Below the pieces are notes generated by a model that had not been told where the DNA came from, searched no databases, and saw nothing but the letters and a program-made list of their open reading frames with translations. From contig JAAQVN010000001.1 of NCBI GenBank assembly GCA_011754535.1, positions 1 to 64,000 of the forward strand: a DNA stretch of 64,000 nt, given 5' to 3'. This DNA comes from Enterobacter asburiae. GTDB lineage: Bacteria; Pseudomonadota; Gammaproteobacteria; Enterobacterales; Enterobacteriaceae. Below are positions 32,231 to 42,128 of the stretch, piece after piece. Numbering within the stretch: position 1 is the stretch's first letter; each line of letters starts with the position of its first letter. Both the position numbers and the translations under genes were made by a program.

Positions 32231-32329
32231 ATGACTTCATCCATCTTCACTTCGACCCTACTAAAAACTGCGCAACCAGCCGCAGTGGTCGTCGTGCGTG
32301 TGGTGGTGGTCGTCGGCAATGCGCCGTAG
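32231..32329 (+). CDS. ivbL: ilvB operon leader peptide IvbL
   Basis: A 32-residue leader, MTSSIFTSTLLKTA followed by two valine runs (AAVVVVRVVVVVGNAP). Stalling at the Val codons when valyl- or leucyl-tRNA is scarce lets ilvBN escape attenuation. The C-terminal half is identical to E. coli IvbL as recalled. A terminator follows 23 bases after the stop. Confidence 0.97.
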   Translation: MTSSIFTSTLLKTAQPAAVVVVRVVVVVGNAP

Positions 32330-32352
32330 GGACTGGATCAACACACGAATCC

Positions 32353-32386
32353 AAAACCCCGCCGGCGCAAACCGGGCGGGGTTTTT
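32353..32386 (+). terminator. Attenuator terminator of ilvBN
   Basis: An 11-bp stem AAAACCCCGCC/GGCGGGGTTTT with a GC-paired loop and five T, between ivbL and ilvB; it is the terminator arm of Val/Leu attenuation. Confidence 0.92.
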
Positions 32387-32435
32387 CGTTTAGGACCCTC
32401 CCCGGAAGGCTGGCTCAGAAGAAAAGGACTGGAGC

Positions 32436-34124
32436 ATGGCAAGTTCGGGCACAACATCCACCAAGACGCGTTTTACCGGCGCGCAGCTGATCGTTCATTT
32501 GCTGGAACGACAGGGCATCACCACGGTTGCGGGCATCCCTGGCGGCACGGTGCTGCCGCTGTACGATGCGTTAAGCCAAAGCACGCAGATCCGCCACGTG
32601 CTGGCGCGCCACGAACAGGGGGCAGGCTTTATCGCTCAGGGCATGGCGCGTACGCAGGGCAAACCGGCGGTCTGTATGGCCTGCAGCGGCCCGGGCGCAA
32701 CCAACCTGGTCACCGCCATCGCCGACGCGCGTCTCGACTCCATTCCGCTGATCTGCATTACCGGCCAGGTACCGTCCTCCATGATCGGCACCGATGCGTT
32801 CCAGGAAGTGGACACCTACGGCATCTCTATCCCCATCACCAAACATAACTATTTAGTTCGCGATATCACCGAGCTTCCTCAGGTTATCAGCGATGCGTTC
32901 CGCATTGCGCAGTCAGGCCGCCCGGGCCCGGTGTGGATAGATATTCCTAAGGATGTCCAGACCGCAGAGATCGAGATCGACGTGCTGCCGGAGCCGGGCG
33001 AGCGCGCGGCCGCGCCGGAATTCAGCGCTGAGAGCGTGCGCGATGCCGCCGCCATGATTAACGCCGCCAAACGCCCGGTGCTCTATCTGGGCGGCGGGGC
33101 GATTAACGCCGCGGATGAAATCCGCCAGTTTGCGGAAAAAGCCAACCTGCCGACCACCATGACCCTGATGGCGCTGGGTATGCTGCCTAAAGCGCACCCA
33201 TTGTCATTAGGCATGTTGGGCATGCACGGCGCGCGCAGCACTAACTACATCCTGCAAGAGGCTGATTTGCTGATTGTTATGGGCGCGCGTTTTGATGACC
33301 GGGCGATCGGCAAAACCGAGCAGTTCTGCCCGAACGCCAAAATCATTCACGTGGATATCGACCGCGCCGAGCTGGGTAAAATCAAGCAGCCGCACGTGGC
33401 GATTCAGGGCGACGTGGCCGAAGTGCTGGCGCAGTTGATCCCGCAAACCGATGCAGCCGAGCGCGCCGACTGGCGTCAACTGGTGGCCGATCTGCAGCGC
33501 GAGTTCCCGGGCGCCATCCCAACCGAGGGCGACCCGCTCAGCCACTACGGGCTGATCAACGCCGTGGCCGCCTGCGTGGACGACAGCGCGATTATCACCA
33601 CCGACGTCGGCCAGCATCAGATGTGGACCGCCCAGGCGTATCCGCTGAACCGTCCGCGTCAGTGGCTGACATCCGGCGGCCTGGGCACTATGGGCTTTGG
33701 CCTGCCCGCCGCCGTGGGTGCGGCGCTGGCGAATCCGGACCGCAAGGTCATCTGCTTCTCCGGCGACGGCAGCCTGATGATGAACATTCAGGAAATGGCG
33801 ACTGCGGCCGAAAACCAGTTAGACGTGAAAATTATCCTGATGAACAACGAGGCGCTGGGCCTAGTGCACCAGCAGCAGAGTCTGTTCTACAAGCAGGGGG
33901 TGTTTGCGGCGACCTATCCGGGGATGATTAACTTTATGCAGATTGCCGCCGGTTTTGGCCTGCACACCTGCGATCTGAACGCGGAAGAAGACGCACACGC
34001 GGCGCTGCAGGCGATGATTTCTCGCCCCGGCCCGGCGCTGATCCACGTGCGTATCGACCCTGAACAAAAAGTGTATCCGATGGTGCCGCCGGGTGCGGCA
34101 AATACTGAGATGGTGGGAGAATAA
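32436..34124 (+). CDS. ilvB: Acetolactate synthase I, large subunit
   Basis: ThDP-, FAD- and Mg-dependent catalytic subunit that makes acetolactate or acetohydroxybutyrate, the first common step to Val, Leu and Ile. The catalytic Glu is in ARHEQGAGF (residue 60). The ThDP motif is GDGSLMMNIQEMATAAENQL, starting with the GDG triad. The 562 residues equal the E. coli length. It starts ATG 32436 (MASSGTTSTK) after GGAGC. The gap to ilvN is 3 bases, and the gene is controlled by the ivbL attenuator. Confidence 0.98.
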   Translation: MASSGTTSTKTRFTGAQLIVHLLERQGITTVAGIPGGTVLPLYDALSQSTQIRHVLARHEQGAGFIAQGMARTQGKPAVCMACSGPGATNLVTAIADARLDSIPLICITGQVPSSMIGTDAFQEVDTYGISIPITKHNYLVRDITELPQVISDAFRIAQSGRPGPVWIDIPKDVQTAEIEIDVLPEPGERAAAPEFSAESVRDAAAMINAAKRPVLYLGGGAINAADEIRQFAEKANLPTTMTLMALGMLPKAHPLSLGMLGMHGARSTNYILQEADLLIVMGARFDDRAIGKTEQFCPNAKIIHVDIDRAELGKIKQPHVAIQGDVAEVLAQLIPQTDAAERADWRQLVADLQREFPGAIPTEGDPLSHYGLINAVAACVDDSAIITTDVGQHQMWTAQAYPLNRPRQWLTSGGLGTMGFGLPAAVGAALANPDRKVICFSGDGSLMMNIQEMATAAENQLDVKIILMNNEALGLVHQQQSLFYKQGVFAATYPGMINFMQIAAGFGLHTCDLNAEEDAHAALQAMISRPGPALIHVRIDPEQKVYPMVPPGAANTEMVGE

Positions 34125-34127
34125 GCC

Positions 34128-34415
34128 ATGCAGAAACAACATGATAACGTCATTCTGGAACTCACCGTCCGCAACCACCCTGGCGTCATGACCCACGTCT
34201 GCGGGCTCTTTGCCCGTCGGGCGTTTAACGTGGAAGGCATTCTCTGTCTGCCGATTCAGGGCAGCGAGCACAGCCGCATCTGGCTACTGGTCAACGACGA
34301 TCAGCGTCTGGAGCAGATGATGGCGCAGATCGACAAGCTGGAAGATGTCACCAAAGTGGCGCGCAACCAGTCCGATCCCACCATGTTTAACAAAATTGCG
34401 GTGTTTTTCGAGTAA
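34128..34415 (+). CDS. ilvN: Acetolactate synthase I, regulatory subunit
   Basis: A 95-residue ACT-domain subunit that activates IlvB and confers valine feedback inhibition. The ACT fold begins [20 protein letters not shown] and continues [15 protein letters not shown]. It follows ilvB after 3 bases and is terminated by a REP-like hairpin with a T-run. Confidence 0.98.
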   Translation: MQKQHDNVILELTVRNHPGVMTHVCGLFARRAFNVEGILCLPIQGSEHSRIWLLVNDDQRLEQMMAQIDKLEDVTKVARNQSDPTMFNKIAVFFE

Positions 34416-34448
34416 ATCGCTTAAGGTAAGCGTCTTTCGCTCTTGTAG

Positions 34449-34479
34449 GCCGGATAAGCGCAGCGCCATCCGGCTTTTT
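34449..34479 (+). terminator. REP-type hairpin serving as ilvBN terminator
   Basis: GCCGGAT/ATCCGGC arms around AAGCGCAGCGCC, followed by five T. The same unit, with GCCGGGT/ACCCGGC arms, recurs at 51636 and 53093 without the T-run, so this copy combines a repeat and a terminator. Confidence 0.8.
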
Positions 34480-34497
34480 CAGACCGCAGGAACACAC

Positions 34498-35091
34498 ATG
34501 ACCACCATCGCTCTCATCGATGATCACCTTATCGTTCGCTCCGGCTTTGCCCAGCTTCTGAACCTCGAACCAGATTTTCAGGTCGTAGCCGAGTTTGGCT
34601 CTGGCCGCGAGGCGCTGGCGGGCCTGCCGGGACGCGGGGTGCAGGTCTGTATCTGCGACATCTCGATGCCGGATCTCTCCGGGCTGGAGCTGTTAAGCCA
34701 GCTGCCAAAAGGAATGGCGACGATCATGCTCTCGGTTCACGACAGCCCGGCGCTGGTCGAGCAGGCGCTCAACGCGGGCGCGCGGGGCTTCCTCTCTAAA
34801 CGCTGTAGCCCGGACGAGCTTATTGCCGCGGTGCGCACCGTCTCCACCGGCGGCTGCTATTTAACGCCGGATATCGCCGTCAAGCTGGCGGCCGGAAGGC
34901 AGGATCCGCTCACCAGACGCGAACGTCAGGTGGCGGAGAAGCTCGCGCAGGGCATGTCGGTGAAAGAGATTGCCGCCGAGCTGGATCTGTCGCCAAAAAC
35001 CGTGCACGTCCATCGCGCCAACCTGATGGAAAAACTCAACGTCAGCAACGACGTCGAGCTGGCGCGCCGCATGTTCGACAGCTGGCAATGA
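34498..35091 (+). CDS. uhpA: Response regulator UhpA
   Basis: NarL/FixJ-type regulator that activates uhpT when phosphorylated by UhpB. The receiver domain has phospho-acceptor Asp54 in CICDISMPD, the acidic pair DDH at 8-10 and the conserved Lys in FLSKR. The C-terminal LuxR-type HTH is [20 protein letters not shown] and onward. It is 197 residues from ATG 34498 ([10 protein letters not shown]); the frame opens upstream inside ilvN. It overlaps uhpB by 4 bases. Confidence 0.98.
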   Translation: MTTIALIDDHLIVRSGFAQLLNLEPDFQVVAEFGSGREALAGLPGRGVQVCICDISMPDLSGLELLSQLPKGMATIMLSVHDSPALVEQALNAGARGFLSKRCSPDELIAAVRTVSTGGCYLTPDIAVKLAAGRQDPLTRRERQVAEKLAQGMSVKEIAAELDLSPKTVHVHRANLMEKLNVSNDVELARRMFDSWQ

Positions 35092-36593
35092 GTTCCGCTT
35101 TTTCACGGCTGATCGCCGTCGTCGCCAGCTTTTTTATCTTCTCCGCCGCTTGGTTCTGCCTGTGGAGCATCAGCCTGCATCTTGTCGAGCGCCCCGAGCT
35201 GGCGGTGCTGCTGTTTCCCTTCGGCCTGCGTCTGGGGCTAATGCTCCAGTGCCCGCGCGGCTACTGGCCGGTTTTGCTGGGCGCAGAGTGGCTGATGCTG
35301 GTCTGGCTGGCGCAGGAAGTTGCCCTCGCGCACCTGCCCTTATTGATGACCGGAAGCGTGCTCACGCTTCTCCCGGTCGCGCTCATTTCCCGCTACCGCC
35401 ACCAGCGCGACTGGCGCACGCTGCTGCGGCAGGGGGCGGCGCTGATTGCCGCCGCGTTGCTACAATCCCTGCCGTGGATTGGCGAGAAGGAGATGCTCAA
35501 CGCCCTGCTGCTGACCCTCACCGGCGGCCTGACGCTGGCACCAACCTGTCTCGTTATTTGGCACTACCTCACCAGCACCGTCTGGCAGCCGCTCGGCCCG
35601 GCGCTGGTTTCTCAACCGGTGAACTGGCGCGCCCGGCACCTTATCTGGTATCTGCTGCTGTTTGTGGTGAGCCTGTGGCTCCAGCTTGGCCTGCCCGCCG
35701 AGCTTTCACGCTTCACGCCATTTTGTCTGGCGCTGCCGATTATCGCCCTGGCCTGGCACTACGGCTGGCAGGGGGCGCTGATCGCCACGCTGATGAACGC
35801 TATCGCGCTGATTGCCAGCCAGACCTGGCACGATCATCCCGTAGATTTACTGCTTTCCCTGCTGGCCCAGAGCCTGACCGGGCTGCTGCTCGGGGCGGGC
35901 ATTCAGCGCCTGCGCGAGCTGAACCAGTCCCTGCAAACCGAGCTGGCGCGCAACCGCCGTCTGGCGGAGCGTCTGCTGGAGACGGAAGAGAGCGTGCGGC
36001 AGGAGGTGGCCCGCGAGCTGCACGACGATATCGGCCAGACCATCACCGCCATCCGCACGCAGGCGGGCATTGTTCAGCGCCTGGCGGCCGAAAACGCGGG
36101 CGTGAAGCAGGGCGGGGCGCATATCGAACAGCTTTCGCTGGGCGTCTATGATTCCGTTCGTCGCCTGTTAGGACGGCTGCGCCCGCGCCAGCTTGACGAC
36201 CTTACGCTTGAGCAGGCGGTACGTTCCCTGATGCGCGAGATGGAGCTGGAAAGCCGCGGTATTGTCAGCCATCTCGACTGGCGCATTAACGAATCTTCGC
36301 TCAGCGAAGGCCAGCGCGTGACGCTGTTCCGCGTCTGTCAGGAGGGGCTGAACAACATCGTCAAGCACGCCAGCGCCAGCGCGGTCACCATCCAGGGCTG
36401 GCAGCAGGACGAGCGCCTGATGCTGGTGATTGAAGACGACGGCTGCGGCCTGCCGCCGGGCTCCGGCCAGCAGGGCTTTGGCCTGGCGGGCATGCGCGAG
36501 CGCGTGAAGGCGCTGGGCGGCACGCTGACCCTCTCCTGCACCCACGGGACGCGCGTCAGCGTCAGTTTGCCGTTAAGGACGTCTCATGTTTAA
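35088..36593 (+). CDS. uhpB: Sensor histidine kinase UhpB
   Basis: Membrane sensor of the HPK7 class that phosphorylates UhpA when UhpC detects external glucose 6-phosphate. The N-terminal half has about eight hydrophobic segments. The dimerisation/phospho-acceptor box [17 protein letters not shown] carries His at about residue 312, and the ATPase domain has [10 protein letters not shown] and DDGCGLPPG with [11 protein letters not shown]. It is 501 residues. It starts within the uhpA stop (ATGA) and overlaps uhpC by 8 bases. Confidence 0.97.
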   Translation: MSSAFSRLIAVVASFFIFSAAWFCLWSISLHLVERPELAVLLFPFGLRLGLMLQCPRGYWPVLLGAEWLMLVWLAQEVALAHLPLLMTGSVLTLLPVALISRYRHQRDWRTLLRQGAALIAAALLQSLPWIGEKEMLNALLLTLTGGLTLAPTCLVIWHYLTSTVWQPLGPALVSQPVNWRARHLIWYLLLFVVSLWLQLGLPAELSRFTPFCLALPIIALAWHYGWQGALIATLMNAIALIASQTWHDHPVDLLLSLLAQSLTGLLLGAGIQRLRELNQSLQTELARNRRLAERLLETEESVRQEVARELHDDIGQTITAIRTQAGIVQRLAAENAGVKQGGAHIEQLSLGVYDSVRRLLGRLRPRQLDDLTLEQAVRSLMREMELESRGIVSHLDWRINESSLSEGQRVTLFRVCQEGLNNIVKHASASAVTIQGWQQDERLMLVIEDDGCGLPPGSGQQGFGLAGMRERVKALGGTLTLSCTHGTRVSVSLPLRTSHV

Positions 36594-37905
36594 AACCCCA
36601 GCCAGCGCAGCCCCATTAATCAACAAAGCGGAAATCGACGCCCGCTACCGCTACTGGCGTCGCCATATCCTGATTACCATCTGGCTCGGCTACGCGCTGT
36701 TCTACTTCACCCGCAAAAGCTTCAACGCCGCCGCGCCAGAAATCCTGGCCAGCGGCGTGATGACGCGCACCGATATCGGCCTGCTGGCGACGCTGTTTTA
36801 CATCACCTACGGCCTGTCGAAGTTCTTCTCGGGCATCGTCAGCGATCGCTCCAACGCGCGCTACTTTATGGGCGTTGGGCTGATCGCCACCGGCGTGGTG
36901 AACATCCTGTTCGGCTTCTCCACCTCGCTGTGGGCCTTCGCCCTGCTGTGGGCGCTGAACGCCTTTTTCCAGGGCTGGGGCGCGCCGGTCTGCGCCCGCC
37001 TGCTCACCGCCTGGTACTCGCGCAACGAGCGCGGCGGCTGGTGGGCAATCTGGAACACCGCGCATAACGTCGGCGGGGCGCTGATCCCGATGGTGGTGGG
37101 TGCCGCGGCGCTGCACTACGGCTGGCGCGCGGGGATGATGATTGCCGGTGGCCTGGCGATTGTCGCCGGGCTGTTCCTCTGCTGGCGCCTGCGCGACAGG
37201 CCGCAAACCGTCGGCCTTCCGCCGGTGGGCGACTGGCGGCACGACGAGATGGAGATCGCCCAGCAGCAGGAGGGCGCGGGGCTGACCCGCAGGGAGATCC
37301 TCACCCGATACGTGCTGAAAAACCCGTACATCTGGCTGCTGTCGCTCTGCTACGTACTGGTCTACGTGGTGCGCGCGGCCATCAACGACTGGGGCAATCT
37401 GTACATGTCCGAGACGCTCGGCGTGGACCTGGTGACCGCCAACTCCGCGGTGACGATGTTCGAGCTGGGCGGGTTTATCGGCGCGCTGGTGGCGGGCTGG
37501 GGCTCGGACAAGCTGTTCAACGGCAACCGTGGTCCGATGAACCTGATTTTCGCCGCCGGGATTTTGCTCTCCGTCGGCTCGCTGTGGCTGATGCCGTTTG
37601 CCAGCTACGTGATGCAGGCGGCATGCTTCTTCACCATCGGCTTCTTCGTGTTTGGCCCGCAGATGCTGATCGGCATGGCGGCGGCTGAGTGTTCCCACAA
37701 AGAGGCGGCAGGCGCGGCGACGGGCTTTGTCGGGCTGTTTGCCTACCTGGGCGCATCGCTCTCCGGCTGGCCGCTGGCGCGGGTGATCGACGTCTGGCAC
37801 TGGAGCGGTTTCTTCGCGGTGATCGCCATCGCGGCGGGGATTTCCGCCCTGCTGCTGTTGCCTTTCCTGCACGCGCAGGCCCCGCGCGAAGCCAGCGTGA
37901 TGTGA
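36586..37905 (+). CDS. uhpC: Glucose-6-phosphate receptor UhpC (MFS)
   Basis: Transporter-like receptor of the organophosphate:phosphate antiporter family, 439 residues with about 12 spans. It binds external glucose 6-phosphate and switches on UhpB. Conserved segments [26 protein letters not shown] and [20 protein letters not shown] are present. It overlaps uhpB, giving a tight uhpABC operon, and is followed by the uhpT promoter region. Confidence 0.97.
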   Translation: MFKTPASAAPLINKAEIDARYRYWRRHILITIWLGYALFYFTRKSFNAAAPEILASGVMTRTDIGLLATLFYITYGLSKFFSGIVSDRSNARYFMGVGLIATGVVNILFGFSTSLWAFALLWALNAFFQGWGAPVCARLLTAWYSRNERGGWWAIWNTAHNVGGALIPMVVGAAALHYGWRAGMMIAGGLAIVAGLFLCWRLRDRPQTVGLPPVGDWRHDEMEIAQQQEGAGLTRREILTRYVLKNPYIWLLSLCYVLVYVVRAAINDWGNLYMSETLGVDLVTANSAVTMFELGGFIGALVAGWGSDKLFNGNRGPMNLIFAAGILLSVGSLWLMPFASYVMQAACFFTIGFFVFGPQMLIGMAAAECSHKEAAGAATGFVGLFAYLGASLSGWPLARVIDVWHWSGFFAVIAIAAGISALLLLPFLHAQAPREASVM

Positions 37906-38037
37906 TGCGCTTCACCTTTTCACCCCGTATGGCGCAAAACTAGGAAATTTTCCCGGTTTTACCTGGACGCTGTCTCAGGCATCTCTCCCGGCTGATTTTT
38001 ACAATGCTGCAAAAATCAGCTCAGGAGTAAACTAACC
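37906..38037 (+). promoter_or_regulatory. uhpT promoter region with 10-bp dyad
   Basis: The 132-base uhpC-uhpT gap. Its ACCTGG...CTCAGG part (about 37960-37980) resembles the E. coli UhpA-binding region as recalled. A candidate -10 TACAAT is at 38000-38005. The perfect inverted repeat GCTGATTTTT/AAAAATCAGC (37991-38000, 38011-38020) surrounds that -10. AGGAG precedes the uhpT ATG. Confidence 0.6.
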
Positions 38038-39435
38038 ATGCTGGCCTTCTTAAATCAGGTGCGCAAGCCGACCCTGGATCTGCCGCTCGACGTGCGGCGC
38101 AAAATGTGGTTCAAACCGTTCATGCAGTCCTATCTGGTGGTCTTCATCGGCTACCTGACCATGTACCTGATCCGCAAAAACTTTAACATCGCGCAGAACG
38201 ACATGATCTCAACCTACGGGTTGAGCATGACGCAGCTGGGGATGATTGGCCTGGGCTTCTCCATTACCTACGGCGTGGGGAAAACCGTTGTGTCCTACTA
38301 CGCGGACGGCAAAAACACCAAGCAGTTCCTGCCGTTTATGCTGATCCTCTCCGCCATCTGTATGCTCGGCTTCAGCGCCAGCATGGGCGCGGGCTCCGTC
38401 AGCCTGTTCCTGATGATCGCCTTCTACGCCCTGAGCGGTTTCTTCCAGAGTACCGGCGGGTCGTGCAGCTACTCCACCATCACCAAATGGACCCCGCGCC
38501 GCAAGCGTGGTTCCTACCTCGGCATGTGGAACATCTCCCACAACCTCGGCGGGGCGGGTGCGGCAGGCGTGGCGCTGTTTGGCGCGAACTACCTGTTCGA
38601 CGGCCACGTGATCGGCATGTTTATCTTCCCGTCGATTATCGCCCTGATTGTCGGCTTTATCGGCCTGCGCTTCGGCAGCGACTCCCCGGAATCCTACGGC
38701 CTCGGCAAAGCCGAAGAGCTGTTCGGCGAGGAGATCAGCGAAGAGGACAAAGAGACCGAAGAAAACGAGATGTCCAAATGGCAGATTTTTGTTGAGTACG
38801 TGCTGAAAAACAAAGTGATCTGGCTGCTGTGCTTCTCAAACATCTTCCTCTATGTGGTGCGTATCGGTATTGACCAGTGGTCGACGGTGTATGCCTTCCA
38901 GGAGCTGAAGCTTTCTAAAGAAGTGGCGATTCAGGGCTTCACCCTGTTCGAAGCGGGTGCGCTGGTCGGCACGCTGCTGTGGGGCTGGCTCTCGGACCTC
39001 GCCAACGGCCGTCGCGCGCTGGTGGCCTGCGTCGCGCTGGCACTGATTATTGCCACGCTCGGCGTCTACCAGCACGCCAGCAACCAGTACGTTTACCTGG
39101 CGTCCCTGTTCGCGCTCGGCTTCCTGGTGTTTGGCCCGCAGCTGCTGATCGGCGTGGCGGCGGTCGGCTTCGTGCCGAAAAAAGCGATCGGCGCCGCCGA
39201 TGGAATTAAAGGCACCTTCGCCTACCTGATCGGCGACAGCTTCGCCAAGCTGGGTCTGGGGATGATCGCCGACGGCACGCCGATTTTCGGCCTGACCGGC
39301 TGGGCGGGCACCTTCGCGGCGCTGGATGCTGCAGCGATCGGCTGTATCGTCCTGATGGCGATGGTAGCGGTGCTGGAAGAACGTAAAATTCGCCGTGAGA
39401 ATCGTGCGCAGAAGCAGAAATTGAAAGCGGCCTGA
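38038..39435 (+). CDS. uhpT: Hexose-6-phosphate:phosphate antiporter UhpT
   Basis: Inner-membrane MFS antiporter that takes up glucose 6-phosphate and other hexose phosphates in exchange for phosphate; it is also the entry route for fosfomycin. It has 465 residues and about 12 spans. The conserved Arg46 ([14 protein letters not shown]) is a phosphate-binding residue, and [11 protein letters not shown] and [19 protein letters not shown] are family segments. The frame is complete with no disruption. Expression depends on UhpA. Confidence 0.98.
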   Translation: MLAFLNQVRKPTLDLPLDVRRKMWFKPFMQSYLVVFIGYLTMYLIRKNFNIAQNDMISTYGLSMTQLGMIGLGFSITYGVGKTVVSYYADGKNTKQFLPFMLILSAICMLGFSASMGAGSVSLFLMIAFYALSGFFQSTGGSCSYSTITKWTPRRKRGSYLGMWNISHNLGGAGAAGVALFGANYLFDGHVIGMFIFPSIIALIVGFIGLRFGSDSPESYGLGKAEELFGEEISEEDKETEENEMSKWQIFVEYVLKNKVIWLLCFSNIFLYVVRIGIDQWSTVYAFQELKLSKEVAIQGFTLFEAGALVGTLLWGWLSDLANGRRALVACVALALIIATLGVYQHASNQYVYLASLFALGFLVFGPQLLIGVAAVGFVPKKAIGAADGIKGTFAYLIGDSFAKLGLGMIADGTPIFGLTGWAGTFAALDAAAIGCIVLMAMVAVLEERKIRRENRAQKQKLKAA

Positions 39436-39454
39436 GTGTGCAGGTAACTTCTTT

Positions 39455-39479
39455 GCCCGGCTGACCACCGGGCTTTTTT
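39455..39479 (+). terminator. Intrinsic terminator after uhpT
   Basis: GCCCGG/CCGGGC stem with a 7-base loop and six T. Confidence 0.9.
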
Positions 39480-39583
39480 ATTTACAGGCTCTACCTTTAC
39501 CCCGCTTTACACACCCGCTCCTCTCCATGCTCTACAGTGTTTTTGCTGCCGCCATTCGTGCAGCCTTAGAACGGAGAACCTGC

Positions 39584-40588
39584 ATGTTGACCCGACGATT
39601 GTCCTGCCTGGCGCTGCTGATGGCGCTGGCGTCCCCCGCGATGGCCGCGGATAACCCTACCTACGGCGAAAAACTGGAAGGTTTTGACTATGGCTGGCCG
39701 GTAAAACACTTTGCCTTTACCTCGCAAAACCAGCCTCTGGAAATGGCCTACCTGGACGTTAAGCCGGAAAACCCTAACGGCCGCACCGTGGTGCTGATGC
39801 ACGGAAAAAACTTCTGCGCCGGTACCTGGAACGGCACGATCCGCGCGCTTTCAGCCAGCGGGTATCGGGTGATTGCCCCTGACCAGATCGGCTTCTGTAA
39901 ATCCACCAAGCCGGAGCGGTATCAGTACACTTTCCAGCAGCTGGCGGATAACACCCACGCCTTGCTCAAATCGCTCGGCGTCGATCGCGTGACGGTCATC
40001 GGCCACTCGACCGGCGGCATGCTGGCGACCCGCTACGCCCTCATGTGGCCGCAGCAGGTGGAGCAGCTGGTGATGGTCAATCCGATAGGCCTGGAAGACT
40101 GGAAAGCACGCGGCGTGCCGCATATTACGGTCGACCAGTGGTATCAGCGCGAGCTGAAGGTCAGCGCCGACGGCATTCGCCAGTATGAGAAAAACACCTA
40201 TTACGCCGGGGAGTGGAAGCCGGAATACGAGCGTTGGGTAACCATGCTTGCCGGGCTGAACAACGGGCCGGGCAAAACGCGCGTGGCCTGGAACTCGGCG
40301 CTGCTTTACGACATGATCTACACCCAGCCGGTTATCTACGAATTTAGCGACCTGAAGATGCCGGTATTATTGATGATCGGCACGAAGGACAACACTGCCA
40401 TCGGGAAAGATCTCGCCCCACCGGAAATCCGCAAGACGCTTGGCAACTATGCGGTGCTGGGGAAAGAGACGGCGAAGCGCATTCCGCACGCGACGCTGGT
40501 GGAATTTAACGACATGGGCCACGCGCCGCAGATGCAGGACCCCGCACGCTTCCACGAGGCGCTGCTGAAGGAACTTCAGGCTCGCTGA
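39584..40588 (+). CDS. Secreted alpha/beta-hydrolase
   Basis: It is 334 residues from ATG 39584, with CGGAGA 7 bases upstream. A signal peptide (MLTRRLSCLALLMALASPAMAA) indicates export to the periplasm. The alpha/beta-hydrolase fold shows the nucleophile elbow GHSTGGML, the oxyanion region MHGKNFC and the catalytic His in NDMGHAPQMQ. The substrate is unknown. It converges with the LysR gene, overlapping it by 13 bases. E. coli has adeD and yicO between uhpT and yicN, so this is a local replacement. Confidence 0.87.
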   Translation: MLTRRLSCLALLMALASPAMAADNPTYGEKLEGFDYGWPVKHFAFTSQNQPLEMAYLDVKPENPNGRTVVLMHGKNFCAGTWNGTIRALSASGYRVIAPDQIGFCKSTKPERYQYTFQQLADNTHALLKSLGVDRVTVIGHSTGGMLATRYALMWPQQVEQLVMVNPIGLEDWKARGVPHITVDQWYQRELKVSADGIRQYEKNTYYAGEWKPEYERWVTMLAGLNNGPGKTRVAWNSALLYDMIYTQPVIYEFSDLKMPVLLMIGTKDNTAIGKDLAPPEIRKTLGNYAVLGKETAKRIPHATLVEFNDMGHAPQMQDPARFHEALLKELQAR

Positions 40589-41478
40589 CTGGTTTCCAGC
40601 AACAGCCCGCGCAGCCACGCCTGCGAGGGATTGCGGTGCGTTCTGCCGTGCCAGGCCATACTTTTGGTAAAGCCGGGTACGGCCACTGGTGTTTCGCACA
40701 CGAACATCCCCGTCTGGTTTTCCGCTATGCGTGACGGCACGACGGCAATCATATCGCTGAGAGCCAGCACGTCCGGCAGGACCAAAAAGTTGCTCACTGA
40801 AAGCCCCACGTGCCGCATGCGGCCAATTTTCTCCAGCGCACCATCGGTAACGCCACGAAAACCGTCGCCTTCGTAAGAGACCAGCACATGCTCCAGAGTG
40901 CAGAATCGGTCTAACGCCATAGTCTTTCCCGCATCCGGATGGTCGGCGCGCATCATGCAAACGTACCGTTCATCATAAAGCGCCCGGCTGTGAAGCTCAT
41001 CGGGCGTGGTATGTGGGGTGATCAGCGCCACGTCAACGCTGCCCTGTTCAAGCTGGCTGACCAGGCGACCAGATTCCACGGGCACCACGCGCACGCGAAT
41101 GCCAGGCGCCTGCACTTTAAGGGCGGCGATAAAAGGTACGACCACCGCGCGCAGGGCGTAGTCGGTCGCGGCGAGGGTGAAGGTGAGCGTTGCGGTGATC
41201 GGGTCAAAAGCCACGGGCTGTAACAGCACGTCGATATCAGCAAGTATACGCTTCACCGGAGCGGCTAACGCTTCAGAGCGTGTAGTTGGCACCATCCCAT
41301 GCGGGGCGCGGATGAAGAGCGGATCGTTGAAGTAATCCCGCAGGCGGTTGAGCATGCCGCTTACGGCGGGCTGGGTCAGGGCAAGACGCGCCGCCGCGCG
41401 GGTGACACTGCGTTCATCCAGCAGGGCGTCGAGCGTTTTCAGCAGGTTAAGATCCAGCGTGCGAAGATCCGCTTTCAT
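40576..41478 (-). CDS. LysR-family transcriptional regulator
   Basis: A 300-residue LTTR. The HTH is at the N-terminus (LDALLDERSVTRAAARLALT, QPAVSGMLNRLRDYF) and an effector domain follows (LTFTLAATDYALRAVVVPFI). Its type resembles NodD/PcpR-like LTTRs with an MKADLRTLDLNLL start. It is convergent with the hydrolase and divergent from yicN (99 bases). The target and ligand are unknown. Confidence 0.9.
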   Translation of the reverse strand: MKADLRTLDLNLLKTLDALLDERSVTRAAARLALTQPAVSGMLNRLRDYFNDPLFIRAPHGMVPTTRSEALAAPVKRILADIDVLLQPVAFDPITATLTFTLAATDYALRAVVVPFIAALKVQAPGIRVRVVPVESGRLVSQLEQGSVDVALITPHTTPDELHSRALYDERYVCMMRADHPDAGKTMALDRFCTLEHVLVSYEGDGFRGVTDGALEKIGRMRHVGLSVSNFLVLPDVLALSDMIAVVPSRIAENQTGMFVCETPVAVPGFTKSMAWHGRTHRNPSQAWLRGLLLETSQRA

Positions 41479-41577
41479 GACGTTTTTCCACCTCTTTTCC
41501 GTACACTATTCTGGTGCCGCCCGCTGTCGACGCGCTGCGTTTCCCGCTATGATGAGCGGCTAGTCAAAGGAGAACAC

Positions 41578-42030
41578 ATGGTCTGGATAATGCTGGCAAC
41601 GCTTGCCGTGGTCTTTGTGGTGGGATTTCGCGTCCTGACCTCAGATTCCCGCCGCGCCATCAAACGTTTAAGCGAGCGTCTGGGCATTACCCCAATGCCT
41701 GTTGAGTCGATGATCGATCAGTTCGGTAAAACGCCGGGCAATGAGTTTATCCGCTACCTTGAGCGCCCGGACGAGGCGCATCTGCAAAACGCCGCGCAGG
41801 TGCTGCTTATCTGGCAGGTCTGCATTGTCGACGGTAGCGAAGAGAACCTGCATACCTGGCACCGCCTGCTGCGTAAAGCTCGCCTGGCCGCGCCGATTAC
41901 CGATGCACAAATTCGTCTGGCGCTTGGCTTTATGCGCGAGATGGAACCTGACCCGCAGGAGCTTAACGCCTTTCAACTGCGTTATAACCAGCTCTTCCTG
42001 CCGGAAGAGGGCGTGTTTTACCTGCACTGA
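41578..42030 (+). CDS. yicN: YicN, DUF1198 protein
   Basis: A 150-residue protein with one N-terminal membrane segment (MVWIMLATLAVVFVVGFRVL) and a soluble helical domain (NAAQVLLIWQVCIVDGSEEN). It matches E. coli YicN over its length as recalled; the function is unknown. ATG 41578 follows AAAGGAG; the frame extends upstream only as antisense of the LysR gene. Confidence 0.93.
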   Translation: MVWIMLATLAVVFVVGFRVLTSDSRRAIKRLSERLGITPMPVESMIDQFGKTPGNEFIRYLERPDEAHLQNAAQVLLIWQVCIVDGSEENLHTWHRLLRKARLAAPITDAQIRLALGFMREMEPDPQELNAFQLRYNQLFLPEEGVFYLH

Positions 42031-42128
42031 TATCACGAACCGTGATGAAGAGTATAAAGCATCGTCATTAGATTTATACCACTCACGGGTGCACCATCAC
42101 CTCATCCACTAAAACGATGAGGTGAACC

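Noticed and set aside
36616..37872. 418-codon minus-strand frame opposite uhpC
   Set aside because: Antisense shadow of a recognised transporter; composition dominated by Arg, His, Gln and Ala.
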